A DNA stretch of 64,000 nt, from the NCBI GenBank assembly GCA_030704615.1, contig CM060734.1, positions 29,590,042-29,654,041 on the forward strand, in the 5' to 3' direction. Numbering within the stretch: position 1 is the stretch's first letter; every line of letters starts with the position of its first letter. The notes under the pieces were generated by a model that was not told where the DNA came from, did not search any database, and saw nothing but the letters and a program-made list of their open reading frames with translations. Below are positions 24,375-35,639 of this stretch, in pieces. The translations under genes were made by a program, and so were the position numbers. This stretch comes from Takakia lepidozioides. Taxonomy: Eukaryota > Streptophyta > Takakiopsida > Takakiales > Takakiaceae.

Positions 24375-25439
24375 TTAACCCCCAAGTGCTGGAGTTCTTT
24401 TGGTGGGGCCCCCAAAATATGCATGGATGAGGTTGTGTCTCACAATGGAGATCATCCACAGAAATGAACCGTACCAACATATAGCTACTTACTATGTCCA
24501 CCTACTCACAATGTTTTTGGAAGATAAGTCCCCTAAAGGCCGAAGCAACCCTATTGGGATCGATGCTGTTTTCATCCACGGAATAACTTCATAGGATGAA
24601 CATGGATGAAATATCGGGTGACTGAAAAGTGAGGGCGAAATTCATCCTAACACGAGCGAATTTATCGCACCCTAAAACAAAAACACCCCAGCCAGCTAGG
24701 ATTTTGTAAACACCCCCACGTACCCAAGAAAAAACCTAATGCTGGGGGCCCACCAGCACAGATATCATTTTGCGGGTGACGGGCTTGACGGCGGGACGTA
24801 GTTTTAGTGACGTGGTCCCCTAAAGAGCTGCCGAAAATGTTCAGCCCGTCGGCAACATTAACTTGGCTTCAAATGACTACAAAACTTAGAAAACACGCCA
24901 TCCAAAAATGTGGTTTTGGAATTTTCAAAAACTTCTTTGGCATTCATCTCTACCTTCTTGCAATGGAAAGACTGCACCAGAGGAATTTGCATTCTAAAAC
25001 TTCCATGCAGCTTTCTATCTTTTAGTGTGGTGTAATTTCCACTATACCCTCCCTCAATTGGACATACAAAGGAGCCAGTTGAAATTTTCAGATTTTGGTC
25101 CTCAAATTTGGAGAGAACACCTGTAACCCTCCTTGGTTTCTGAATGTGGCTGTCGGTGCCTCAAGAAAAAATATCAAGTCAGCAAATCACGTTGGTCAAA
25201 AAGCACTTTTTCAACAATTTTTGTCTGTGGAGTTGAAAAATCCACCATGGACTTTTGCTATAACCTGCCAATTCTGACTGTCAATTCTTCCAAAATTTTG
25301 TGAGTAGGTGGACACAATAGGTAGCTAAATGTTGGTGAGGTTGGTGAGGTTCATGTCTGTGGATGGATCTCCATTGCCAGATACAGCCTCATCCAGGATA
25401 CTCGGTCATGTTTTGGGGCTCCCGCCGCTTAGGGGTTAG
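24375..25439. mobile_element. Non-autonomous element with about 135-bp terminal inverted repeats
   Basis: 24379-24522 and the reverse complement of 25296-25435 align along their length: shared blocks include GGATGAGG(T/C)TGT, CAATGGAGATC, ATCCACAGA, ATGAACC and GTCCACCTACTCACAA. The left end is TTAA followed by CCCCC. The right end is GGGG followed by TTAG, nearly a TTAA target duplication. The interior (about 770 bp) has no conserved coding sequence. Long TIRs are also seen in Mutator-like and foldback elements, so the class is open. Confidence 0.7.
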
Positions 25440-25737
25440 TAGGAGTGCATTATTCCATTTCTAGATGTTACAGTATTTGTGAATGAATATGTTCATTTTC
25501 TTTGAGGTCACCCTCCTACTTCTACGCTAACCTAGGCACACAGGTGCTGCACCCTGTGGAGCCATTTCCCTCCTCTCCAAGCCTCCCGCGGCCCACGCGC
25601 TATTCGCTCTTCCCACGGTGTCGGGCGGGCTGCCTGACCTTCCCAAACTGGGCAAATGAGTTGGGGTACATAGTGACATATTTAGTTTTTCTGTACTTCC
25701 AACGCTAACTAATATCCAGGGTTAATAGTATGCTATC
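25440..25737. repeat. Dispersed repeat, partner of 7520-7690 in inverse orientation
   Basis: Shares TTCCATTTCTAGATGTTACA, GAATATGTT, TTGAGGTCACCCTCC and CTTCCAACGCTAACTAAT with the minus strand of 7520-7690. The copy here holds an extra GC-rich middle of about 170 bp. The two ends resemble each other inverted (TAGATGTTACAG and TAGCGTTGGAAGTACAG), which may mark a TIR element. Confidence 0.6.
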
Positions 25738-25935
25738 AACAGTTGGTAGCTCAGTCGGATAGTGCACTCCGTGCCACCCGGATAATTCTGGGTCAAATCC
25801 TGCTACCTTGATGGCTGTGGTATGTCACATGCGAAGGCTTCCCGGCGAGGTGACTCTGAAAGAGGTTTTTTTTTCCTCTCAGTATAATTAAGGGGCCTGA
25901 TTTGTGATCTGTCGCTCCCAGGTGTTTCCCTTAAA
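25738..25935 (+). mobile_element. tRNA-derived SINE
   Basis: The head has pol III promoter boxes: box A TGGTAGCTCAGTCGG (25744-25758) and box B GGTCAAATCC (25791-25800), spaced as in a tRNA. A tRNA-unrelated body follows, with GAAAGAGGTTTTTTTTTCCTC, AAGGGGCCTGATTTGTGAT and CTCCCAGGTGTTTCCCTT. The tail resembles the LINE 3' end at 46665-46830 in order (T-rich, AAGGGGCC, CTCCC, CCTT). An exact tRNA gene is excluded because the acceptor and anticodon stems do not pair. Confidence 0.75.
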
Positions 25936-27186
25936 CCGACACCATACTGTAAAATGAAAGAATTCAAGAAAGAATTGAAGATCAACGTTATTAAGGTTAT
26001 CCTGTGTAACTAGGCTTTCGCTTGTTTGCCAAAGCTTGACTTCTTGTGACAGATAAACCCAGTCACACAAGTTTGTTCAGGAGATGACCTAACATCACCA
26101 ATCCACCAAACAGAATGGGCTACCAACTGACGACAGACAGACGATCTAAAAAGCTCCGATGGCATGAACATACTATGAAAGAACAATGGAAGAAAATTGG
26201 GGTTCGAGTTGGCATGCATTTGCGTACCTGAGAGTGGGGTAAGTTAGCTCTTGATGGTACGATCCACGTTCACATCTCTTCATGGCTGCAACGACAGTTA
26301 TAGACCTAAACTGAATTTTCAACTGTATGGGTGACAGAGAACCACACCCTCACGAGCTCCTTGACAACAGTTTGAAGTCACTGTTCAAATGTTTTCTCCT
26401 CTTTATTGTCTGTCTCTGTAGCGACCGTCTGTCATCCTCCAGTAACATTTGTGTCCAAGGCGGCCCCAAAACTTTTGATAGCAGAGAAGCCTCTTTTAAG
26501 TGGTAGGAGGAAGTGAATCCCCCTGTCACCTCAGGCCTGAAGCTCTTGTTCTGCATGCGAGGGCATCTACAAATCCCCCGAGAGTAGACAGGCAACCTTC
26601 CCCTGGAAACATCGACCATTTAGAAATACTTCTTCAAAGAAATTTGTAGTGGAAAACAAACCAGGACATGGAATCGTAAGAGAACGAAGACGGCCCCCGG
26701 AGCACCAGGGAGAAGGAAGGTTAGGGTTCAGGGTTTACGCTGCCCCTTCCTGGATGTTCATCCACAGGGTTCGAAAAGCAACAGGATCGTGGACTTGAAC
26801 GGCTATCACGCGTTGGGCCTCGAAATGAACGCTGCCAAGTGGCGTTCCCACGTTCAGCGGCAGGCGGGCATTCCCTTTCAAAACTTTCTTGCGCTTTCCG
26901 CCCGTCATCTGCCCGCTGTTTCCCTTCTGTTGCTGCCCGTTTCAGGTTGTCATTCATCTACTCAGCCAGCCCCAGTTTGAAAAGTTGTTCGTCATGTTTC
27001 TGCCCCGGGCAGCACGAAGGGCAGGAGGCATAGACGGAGGAGCCAGGCGCGGTGATGGCGGTGATGAAAGCAGCGTGCGGGCCTGGCTCTGCTTCATTGC
27101 GGGCCAGAGCGCTTGGGAATGCGTACGTAGATCTCTGCTGCTGTTTCTCTCCAGGGTCAGGCGCTCGGAGCTCTTGTGCGAGGGAG
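25936..27186. other. Upstream region of the KAS I gene
   Basis: No separate gene is recognised. From about 26650 to 27186 the DNA becomes GC- and CpG-rich, as expected for a housekeeping promoter and leader. An in-frame upstream ATG at 27052 exists, so the KAS start could be earlier than the one chosen. Confidence 0.4.
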
Positions 27187-30100
27187 ATGGCGGCCGCTAG
27201 CTGTGCAGTGGCAATGTCGTATGCCAAGATGGCAGCGTCTGTTCAGTCGCAGAGTCAGCTGACAAGACAGTCAATGGTGCATTACGAAGGGCTCAGGGCG
27301 GGAGATGCAATGATTTCGGATGTTTCTTTGCTGCGACCTTCTTCAATCCGGTATGCTGCTGGTACGTCCCTCGATCCGTTCTGTTAATCTTCTGTATGGA
27401 CTGCATATTGGAAGGTTTAGCTCTTTCTGTTTACCTTATCGCGATGGATGGACATAGTTGGGAAATCTGATTGCAGCTTGCTCTGTAGGCCCAGCTCCAT
27501 CCAGTTTGTTGTGCTTGTGCCTGGTACTGCCTCTGCAATTTTAGTGACACTACGTCTCAAGAGTCTGGTGATTATATGTAGTAGGAAAAACTGTAAATGC
27601 ATCCGAATGGCAGACAAAAGTATCAATGCAGTGGTGATTTTTCAGTCAGTATCTGTAGCTTATTCCTTCTTCATTTGTGAAATATGCATACTGCGTCCTG
27701 CTTTGAAACAGGTGCTCAGATCTCCGGAGTGAGGGCAGTGTCCCAAGCAGTGAGTGCTCCAAAGAGGGAAAAGGACCCCAAGAAGAGAGTGGTCATCACA
27801 GGCATGGGCCTTGTCTCTGTCTTTGGGAATGACATCAATACTTTCTATGATAATTTATTAGAAGGGAAGAGTGGTATCGAAATTATCGATCGTTTTGATG
27901 TCTCCAAATTTCCCACAAGATTTGCTGGACAAATTCGGGACTTCTCTGCGGAGGGCTACATTGACGGGAAGAACGATCGCCGCCTTGACGACAGCCTCAG
28001 ATATTGTATAGTCAGTGGCAAAAGGGCTCTAGAAGATGCTGGCCTGGGTGGAGAGAAACTCGACACCGTACGCTACTCAACTTCATTTGCCATGGTGGAT
28101 TGTGGCTTAATGATTTCTTTTTCTTTTTTTCTTCAAAACACCCCCAATAATACATTCGGGAAGCTGCCATTTTGGTTACATGTATATGAGCTAGCAAACC
28201 AGCCAGGAGCCTAGATCCACTTACTGGCCATATCGATGCGTCAACTCAAAGAGAAAAACAAAGAGAACCAGAGAGAGATCCAACGAAGACTGAAATTATC
28301 TAGGGGGTCCTATTGTCGTAAGGATTAGAAGTTGGCTACATTGAGATCAAATGAGCTGTGACGTTGGCCCCAACAAGCATCTTCTCCCACTTTCACAAAT
28401 AGGGAGCGGGCATTTCTGGTCAATTTTTGTCCCATATCTTCTTTTGTACCCACATTTAGTTTGGAAGTAGGATGACAATGTGGCATAAGTAACACAGTTC
28501 GTATAATCTGCAGGTTGACAAGCAACGAGTCGGTGTGCTGATCGGTACTGGTATGGGTGGGCTCTCAATCCTCTCAGACGGAGTCGAAGCTCTTGTGGAG
28601 AAAGGTTACAAGCGGATCACACCTTTTTTCATCCCATATGCTATCACCAACATGGGTTCAGCCCTGCTGGCAATTGATTTGGGCTTGATGGGACCCAATT
28701 ACTCAATCTCAACAGCATGTGCAACAGCCAACTACTGTTTCTATGCTGCAGCCAGCCATATCCGTAGGGGGGAGTCCGACATTATGGTTGCTGGAGGCAC
28801 AGAGGCTGCTATTCTGCCCATCGGCCTTGGTGGATTTGTTGCCTGCAGAGCGTTATCCCAAAGAAACGATGACCCAAAGACTGCTTCCAGGCCTTGGGAT
28901 AAGGATCGGGAGGGCTTTGTCATGGGTGAGGGAGCTGGCGTATTGGTAAGTGGTAGAGAAATTTGGCACTTGCAAAGCTGTCTTGTGCTTAGGTTTTGTT
29001 AAATGTGATATTTTGAAGGTGTGATGTATGGGCATTTCTGACCCTATGTAAAACTCATGTTCTTGAAGGTAATGGAGAGTTTGGAGCATGCCTTGAATCG
29101 AGGAGCAAATATCCTTGCAGAGTATCTGGGAGGAGCGGTAACCTGTGATGCTTACCACATGACCGATCCCCGATCTGATGGTCTGGGTGTGTCCACTTGC
29201 ATTGAGAGAAGTTTGGAGGATGCAGGAGTGTCACCTGAGGAGGTAATTACCGTTCCCATTTACTAGTAGCCAAAGACTACACAGGTGCTATCTTTCACCA
29301 TGGTAAGTGGAGATTGTAAACAAGCTTGAAGGAACGACCTGAATTTTTTGAAATCAAGGCTGGAAAGATGACATTCGCTGGAAATGCCTGCAACTGCAAG
29401 AACTGCCGGACGTGCAGCACCTCTCAAATGGTTGAAAGCAGCAACTCTCTCTTATTTGTGGTACCTGTTCGTATGGAAAGCTACAACCCTGCATTGTCTG
29501 ATGACACATGATTATTGATTGAGCCAATGTATTACCTGGCAGGTCAATTACATCAATGCCCATGCAACTTCAACAATACTTGGTGATTTGGCAGAGGTGA
29601 ATGCCATTAAGAAAGTCTTCAAGGACACATCGGAGATCAAGATGAATGGAACCAAGGTCATAATCTTTCCTTCTTTGGGCTGCGGTATCTCTTAACTCTG
29701 GTTTGTTTACCCCTTGAGCACAAGTTAGATGGGACACCCTTAAGCATTTTTGCAAGTTCACGCATGAAACATGAATAGAGGGTCTGGCTGTAACAGTCAG
29801 TTGTTGACAGAGCATTGCATGAAACAGACATGATGTCGAGTCATCTTGGACTCTTGTAGCTGTTTGTATTGCATGTACTTTGTAGCATCCATGGAGGAGA
29901 CTTCAGTAAGGTGACAGATACTGTGACTAAATTCAAATTTGATCTAGGGTGCTGCTTGGGACTTACATTTGAGGTTGTTTCCCCAGTCTATGATTGGGCA
30001 TTGTCTTGGTGCTGCTGGAGGACTTGAGGCAATCGCAACTATTAAAGCCATTGAAACTGGCTGGTTGCACCCAACAATCAATCAGTTTGTAAGTTACTCA

Positions 30101-30675
30101 GTCCTTTACTCCCTTTTCTTACTCGGCAGAGTGGATAGACTTATATCACATCTGTTCCTCCTAGACGTTGCTGTAGGTTCTCTTTAACTTTCAAAGGTCA
30201 ACAGGGTGGCAGGAGCTCTGTTTATTGAATCCAGATGATGAAGCCGACTATGTCAAGGGTGGTTTAGGGTTTAGGGTTTACATGACTAATCCTAGGATGG
30301 TTGACACAGAACCAAGAGGAACGAGTGACATTCGATACAGTACCAAATGTAAAGAAGCAGCATCAAGTGAACATTGGTAAGTTTCTATGCCTTCAGAGGT
30401 TTTCCCAACTCTCTGCTACAGTTTTTGCGTTCCTTGGCTTTCACGGGTCCCCAGTAACCACTATGTTGAAGGAGAGGGATTCACTCGATTGATGATACTG
30501 TTGGCTTACTGTTGAGGATGATCAAGATGGTTTGCGCGAGATAGGTCTCCTCACTTTTTTATGCTATTTAGGCAAAGTTCACTGACATTGTAGCTCTTGT
30601 GATGCAGGCATTTCCAATTCATTTGGGTTTGGAGGTCACAATTCCTGTGTTGTATTTGCCCCGTACGCCGCTTGA
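27187..30675 (+). CDS. KAS1: Plastid 3-oxoacyl-[acyl-carrier-protein] synthase I (KAS I)
   Basis: Condenses malonyl-ACP with growing acyl-ACP in plastid fatty-acid synthesis (C4 to C16). The exon model is 27187-27361, 27712-28067, 28514-28945, 29069-29242, 29543-29656, 29987-30088, 30310-30376, 30608-30675. Phases agree at every junction and give 495 residues. The first about 75 residues are Ser/Ala-rich and look like a plastid transit peptide. The mature enzyme begins [19 protein letters not shown]. The catalytic Cys is in [10 protein letters not shown] (TGT 28718-28720), the two active-site His residues in NAHATST and GFGGHNS, and [21 protein letters not shown] is plant KAS I-like. The protein ends at TGA 30673-30675. 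The donor after exon 5 is GTCATA, unusual but GT. The start at 27187 is preferred for its MAAASCAVA context. KAS II is less likely from the conserved segments. Intact. Confidence 0.9.
30262..30281 (+). repeat. Short interstitial telomere-type repeat in a KAS I intron
   Basis: TTTAGGGTTTAGGGTTTA, the plant telomere unit TTTAGGG repeated twice plus a partial, in the intron between exons 6 and 7. Such short tracts are common in plant genes and may come from break repair. Confidence 0.8.
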
Positions 30676-32249
30676 GAAGATGGTTTACTATGTCAAATTA
30701 GTCGCCATGACAATCCTGAAAATGCTGTAGGTTCAGTGTAGCAATTTCCAAACTTGATGGAGCATGCCTTGATCTTCTGCATCCAATTCATGCGATCAAC
30801 CCATAAAGTGTGTCGAATAGGTTGGAAAACCCCCCTCCCAACGAAATTCTTCAATGTGGGACATCTTCATGCCCAGCATTTTTCCTCTAGAATTATTGTA
30901 TTGTCCCAAGGTGAACAGAGCAATAGAACAGCATGTCTCTAGAATGACTATGCAGCTGGCATCACTGCACCACTCAAAATGATGAGTCTTACGCCCTTAA
31001 CTTCCTTTTGAAAGTGGGCACCCTGTTTTCCTTATACTGGAGGCATGGGATCTGAAAATAAACTTCACCTGGAATTTTTGACTGAAATCAGGACTCCTGC
31101 CATGCAGGCAGCTGATTGGTACTCTTACAAACTGTTGTTCTAGCATGCTGTAGAAATACTCTGGCAGTGCCATGGGAGAGTCTATACAAGGTTTCATCAT
31201 ACAGATGCTGCATGGAAGGTAAAAGATGCCATTGTCTAAAACAGGTGCTCAATGCTAAGGTGAACCCTAGAGAGTAGGTTTTACATCATGTTTCACTTGT
31301 GCATTCTTGCATGTAACTTCTTTTGCTGCTGGAAGTCTTCTGGTGGAAGGGTCACCTGCAGATGGTTAGCAGCTGGGCACAACTTGGAATAGAATTTCAC
31401 ATTATGCAAAGGCTCCACTATCTTTAAAAGTCACAAGCATGGCAGCTGCCACTCTGAAAATTACTCCACTCCACACCAAGGCCAACTCTGGATCCCACCT
31501 TTCACAAATTACTCCTGAGCTAGAGATTTCTTCAAGAAGTCTTTATGACATCATCATTAAACGTTTTGGAAATGTGGAGTTCAAGAGGCCTTTGGCCAGG
31601 AGTATTGCTGAACAGACTTTGCATAACACTTTTTGGATTTTACAAGCAAAGTTCAAATGTGACTCTTTTAAAAGGCTCAGGGTTTGAAGCGACTGAAGCC
31701 CATAAGGATGTCTCAGCTACTCAGCATTCTGACAAGGGTTTTGTACTGACATAAACAAAAGCTTCATCTTATGACCTGACGCCTGGGCGCCTCGTAAAAC
31801 ACAGCCAAGGATAGTGTCTGAGTATCTGATGTCCCTTGCAAAAGCAAGCTCAGGGATGGACTTCGTAACCACCACCATTTCAGAAGTTGATGTGGAGGAC
31901 AACTGCACGCTTACATTTGAAAGGTAATTGACTGAAGGAAAACTACCTCAGGTTCGCATGAACAAGGGATCTCACCTTTTCACCAATCCCTGGTTCCTAG
32001 ACTCTTTTATCCAAGTATCTCTGGTCTTTGATCAAGACAACAAACTTGTGCAGATGGCCAAAACCACTGTGACAAATACTGGTATAAACAGGTGAAGTGA
32101 CACATAACAACATGATGGGGACCACTTTGGCAGAGGTTTGCCCTGTAGGTTGGCTCCCAGTAATAAGGAAGCCAAGAGCTCTATAGAGTGTCAGACCAGA
32201 TTCAAAGTGAGAGTACAATTAAGTAGAAGAGGCAGATTGTGCTGCCACA
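30676..32249. other. Intergenic between KAS I and PWP1 (convergent 3' ends), with a possible coding remnant
   Basis: Within it, 31439-31684 (+) has an ATG-initiated frame MAAATLKITPLHTKANSG. Later plus-strand pieces read SEYLMSLAKASSGMDFVTTT (31821-31880) and KGSHLFTNPWFLDSFIQVSL (about 31966-32025). These look like pieces of one decayed coding sequence or cDNA copy, family unknown. The 3' untranslated parts of both genes must also lie here. Confidence 0.35.
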
Positions 32250-33878
32250 TTAAACGTGATCTTTATTAGTTTGCATACGAGGGTGAGAAGCGTACTTCCC
32301 AAATCTTCGAGCAACTTCAGAGCTTGTCATGGTGTCCCAGACATGTAGGTTTCCTTTCGAGCCTCCAAGAGCTAAAAGAAAGGGGGCATCCCTGCAGAAA
32401 CTCGAGGAGAAAACAGCTCCCACTTTAGGGTTTGCGGATGCAATGCATGATGGCTGATTTCCAGTTATGTCCCATAACTTTACCATCTTGTCTGTTGAAG
32501 ACGTTGCAAGCAGGTTAGGGGCTGCTGGGTTGTAAGAGAGGCTGCAAACAGCCTTTTCATGAGCGTGGATTGTGAATACAGCCTTTCCATCTCCCTTGGC
32601 GCCAGTGCTGCTGGAAACAGTACTAGAGCCCCCCTTGCGCACATCGTGGCCTCTAACAGTGCCGTCTTCTAAGCTCACCGTAAAGGAGTGGGATGTATGG
32701 GGATCCCAGGCCAGGCATTCAACATCAGCTGTAAGAGGCCACCGAATCGCTTCATGGCTCGGTGCCCTCATGTCTGTCAAAGCCACAGTTCCATCAAAGG
32801 ACCCGCTGAGAAGAACAGTTGGTTCACTTGGATTCCAGGCAACAGCTTGCACCTTGTTAGTATGAATCTGCAAAGTATGCTCACAAGTCTGCTTGACAAT
32901 GTCCCATATTTTCACTGAAAGATCAGCACTAGCACTGGCAATGACATTGCGATACTCAGCATTCCATGCAAGACCTAAAACAGCATCTGTATGGCTGCCC
33001 TCCTTGTATCTCACTTCCTGTTTCTTCTTCTTTTTCTTTGAACTATTTGACTTTTTACCACTTGTCTCGTCTCCCAGAACAGGCGCCTGGAGAACCCCAC
33101 CCAGCACCGCCGCAGGCTCCACCTCATCGACCATATCCAGGTCCCATATCTCGATTTCCGGCTGCATTGTCCCTACCGCCACATAATTCCCCTTTCCATC
33201 TCCTTTCGGATTGCAGTCAAGCCATGCCAGGCACAGAGGAAATGCCGGCAGCATAATGTCATGATGAACATACATGTTACTTTCTGCTGGTTCTGTTTCA
33301 TTCTCTCTTGCTTCGGTCTCGTAAACCCATACCTCAAGATGGCTGACATCATCTTCGTTGCGGACAGTCAGAATCAGCAAATCCGATGCTTTGATGGTCA
33401 TGTCCTCTATCTCGTCGTCATCATCGTCATCCTTGTTTGTCAGGTAAGGATCATCCTCGTTGGAGGCATAGTAGGCGGCGCCCAGCCTTCCGTTGCCAAA
33501 AATCTCAACCCCGCCATCTTCATCGTCGTCGTCATCATAGTGATCCATGTCAAGCTCTGCAAGCCCGTCAACGATATTATCCACACGCGCCTTCTCTTGG
33601 CGTTTCTTTTGCAAGACAGAAGCTCCTAGAGCGTTGGCAGCTGCCAACGCCATAGCCACGGTATCAGCACCCTCGCCCTGCTTGCTGCTTTCAGCTTCCA
33701 TCTCCTCAACCTCCGCATCTTCATCCTCCTCGCCATCAGAGCTCCCCCCGTGAGAGGGGGAAGCTTCAGAGTCGTGTGCGAGAAACGCCGATAGAAGGTC
33801 AGCCTCAGAGGGGGGCTCGGCCAAAACAGGCACAGGATTGGCCGCGCCTTTTGGCACCCAACACACTGCAGCAATCAT
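32250..33878 (-). CDS. PWP1: PWP1-like WD40 protein (periodic tryptophan protein 1 homologue)
   Basis: Single uninterrupted frame of 542 residues. N-terminus MIAAVCWVPKGAANPVPV is the family signature. Two acidic tracts follow (about residues 44-66 and 112-160, with runs of Asp). A Lys-rich nuclear/nucleolar localisation segment (KKSNSSKKKKKKQEVRYKEG) lies near residue 285. WD repeats then run to the end, for example HTDAVLGLAWNAEYRNVIAS with VKIWD, HTNKVQAVAWNPSEPTVLLS, and HEKAVCSLSYNPAAPNLLAT with VKLWD. PWP1 proteins act in the nucleolus in ribosome biogenesis and rDNA transcription. The gene lies head-to-head with p24, 359 bp apart, and has a telo-box upstream, common in ribosome-biogenesis promoters. 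Intact, with no intron. Confidence 0.92.
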   Translation of the reverse strand: MIAAVCWVPKGAANPVPVLAEPPSEADLLSAFLAHDSEASPSHGGSSDGEEDEDAEVEEMEAESSKQGEGADTVAMALAAANALGASVLQKKRQEKARVDNIVDGLAELDMDHYDDDDDEDGGVEIFGNGRLGAAYYASNEDDPYLTNKDDDDDDEIEDMTIKASDLLILTVRNEDDVSHLEVWVYETEARENETEPAESNMYVHHDIMLPAFPLCLAWLDCNPKGDGKGNYVAVGTMQPEIEIWDLDMVDEVEPAAVLGGVLQAPVLGDETSGKKSNSSKKKKKKQEVRYKEGSHTDAVLGLAWNAEYRNVIASASADLSVKIWDIVKQTCEHTLQIHTNKVQAVAWNPSEPTVLLSGSFDGTVALTDMRAPSHEAIRWPLTADVECLAWDPHTSHSFTVSLEDGTVRGHDVRKGGSSTVSSSTGAKGDGKAVFTIHAHEKAVCSLSYNPAAPNLLATSSTDKMVKLWDITGNQPSCIASANPKVGAVFSSSFCRDAPFLLALGGSKGNLHVWDTMTSSEVARRFGKYASHPRMQTNKDHV

Positions 33879-34237
33879 CGTTCACGTGTGTGTAAGTATG
33901 TATGTGCGTGAGAGACCGGCAAAGGTCCGGATGCGAGCTCTAAGCTACAGAAGAGAGAAGAGAGACAAGCAGAGGCAACTCCTGCTTTCCACTCTAGGGT
34001 TTTGCATACGCAGGGTTTATTGGGGTGAATGTCATACTTTCTTGTCGTTTGCTGCACAAATATGTCACGTGCCCCCAATTACAGTCTGTAAGTACTATGT
34101 ACCCCGAAATACACACGAGGCACCCTACATGACAAGATGGGTAGCTGCGGGAATCCACAATCCACCCATCCACATCTGAACGTGAAAGAGAATTGGATGC
34201 TGCGAGAAAGGGAGTATGGTGAAGAGGGGAGCTGAGA
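33879..34237. promoter_or_regulatory. Shared divergent promoter of PWP1 (-) and p24 (+)
   Basis: Only 359 bp separate the two start codons, so both leaders and core promoters overlap here. No TATA box is clear on either strand. A telo-box lies within it. Confidence 0.6.
33995..34002 (-). promoter_or_regulatory. Telo-box AAACCCTA, 117 bp upstream of the PWP1 start codon
   Basis: The minus strand reads AAAACCCTAGAG. Telo-boxes (AAACCCTA) are enriched near starts of plant ribosomal-protein and ribosome-biogenesis genes, which fits PWP1. A second partial motif, AAACCCTG, lies at about 34011-34018. Confidence 0.55.
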
Positions 34238-35379
34238 ATGGCGGGTATGGACAGGGAAGTGGAAGTTCGTTGGTGGGTGGTGATGGTGACGGCTTGCCTA
34301 TTGTGGAATGCAATGCAGGCACAATGCTTCCGCTTTACGCTGGACAGGAAAGAGTGTTGGTCGCATGAAGTGCCTGAAGATGGTGACATCGTGCACGTTT
34401 CCTTTGTGGTTATGAAAGTGGACAGTCCGTGGGGCTACAAGCACCGAGGCGTTGATCTGCTTGTGAGTTTTGTATCGCCTCCTCTTCACTCGACGCGTTA
34501 TAAGTAATCGACCAGACTACGTCTCGCATTTTGAGAGAAGATTGCAAAGAGTGACATCTCATTCTTGGCAGTCGGGGCTGCTTCAGTCCCTTTAGAATCC
34601 AAGGACAGGAACCTTGAGCGATAGATTTCACAAGTGGACAGGTGAAAGCTAAGAATTGTTGTGTGCAACCAGGTGCTCCTTTTTGAGCCTCGAAATCTCT
34701 CACATTAAAACTTTGCTGCTCCTATTGACAATGGATCCCAGAGGACGTCTCTCAAACTTTTTACTGGAAACATTTTCTCCAAAGCAACAACCTGTCTGCT
34801 AGGAGTTTTACAGCTCTATGGTTTTGAAGACCCTTAGCTGACCTAATTACTATATTTTGGCAAGGACAGACCAAAAAGAAGCACGCACCACAGTGATTGT
34901 TTATGTGTGTAGAGAGGTGGGTTGCACTAAATAAGATCCTGATTTGCTGATGGAAGTATGACTGGTATCCAAGGGTGGGCCCTCTGTAGGCACTGACAAG
35001 AGGTGGGAGATGGTCTGGGGTGGTAGATTGGCGCCACCAGGTCAGCATGTGTACAGTGTGAAACACGGAATTGAACAAAAGTTTATAATCACAGCGGTAC
35101 AAAGAGGGCTCTACAAGTTTTGCTTCTACAACACAGGTGCCCTGCTTGAGAATATTGACTTCGATGTGCACATGGACCACCTCAGCCAAGACTCCCACGT
35201 AAAGAATGGTGCGTAAGTATGTCTGATGTTCATGCTCTTGGGGAGTGCATTGCATGATTTCCTCAGTCATGTCCAATATTGTCAACACTCTACATGGGAA
35301 TTTATCGGCTAGTGACTCAAGGGAGGTACACCTTAAATGTGAATTGTCAGGGTTCCATCCCCCTCACTCAAGCTGGAGA

Positions 35380-35562
35380 GAGAATGTACTCCTAAGCCCT
35401 TTGCTGTAGCGTTGTGGCCATAGACCCTGCGGCCAGTTTGGGTGGAACTCAAGCTGGAGACAGAGAATGTACTCGTGAGATGTTTTCCATAGCCTTGTGG
35501 CTAGACCTGCGCCCAGTTTGGATGGAACAAGCTGGAGACAGATAGAGATAGATGCACTTTAG
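35380..35562 (+). repeat. Tandem repeat (about 82-bp unit, two copies plus) in p24 intron 2
   Basis: Two units share AAGCTGGAGA, GAGAATGTACTC, GTAGC(G/C)TTGTGGC and CAGTTTGG(G/A)TGGAAC. A related single unit (CGTAGCCTTGTGGCCATTGA to CCAGTTTGAGCGGGAAC) sits in the LINE at about 50715-50761, so it is a dispersed repeat. Confidence 0.7.
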
Positions 35563-35639
35563 CAGACTGGAAGTGGAGGCATAGTTAAATGATGGAGGCA
35601 AAAACTGTAGGCAATATGGCACTGGGGAGAGAGAAGTTG

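Noticed and set aside
25741-25806. A tRNA gene
   Set aside because: Box A and box B are present, but acceptor, D and anticodon stems do not pair and a SINE body follows.
33261-33629. Hydrophobic plus-strand ORF of 122 codons
   Set aside because: It lies opposite the Asp-rich tracts of PWP1, whose GAC/GAT runs read as Val/Ile in reverse.
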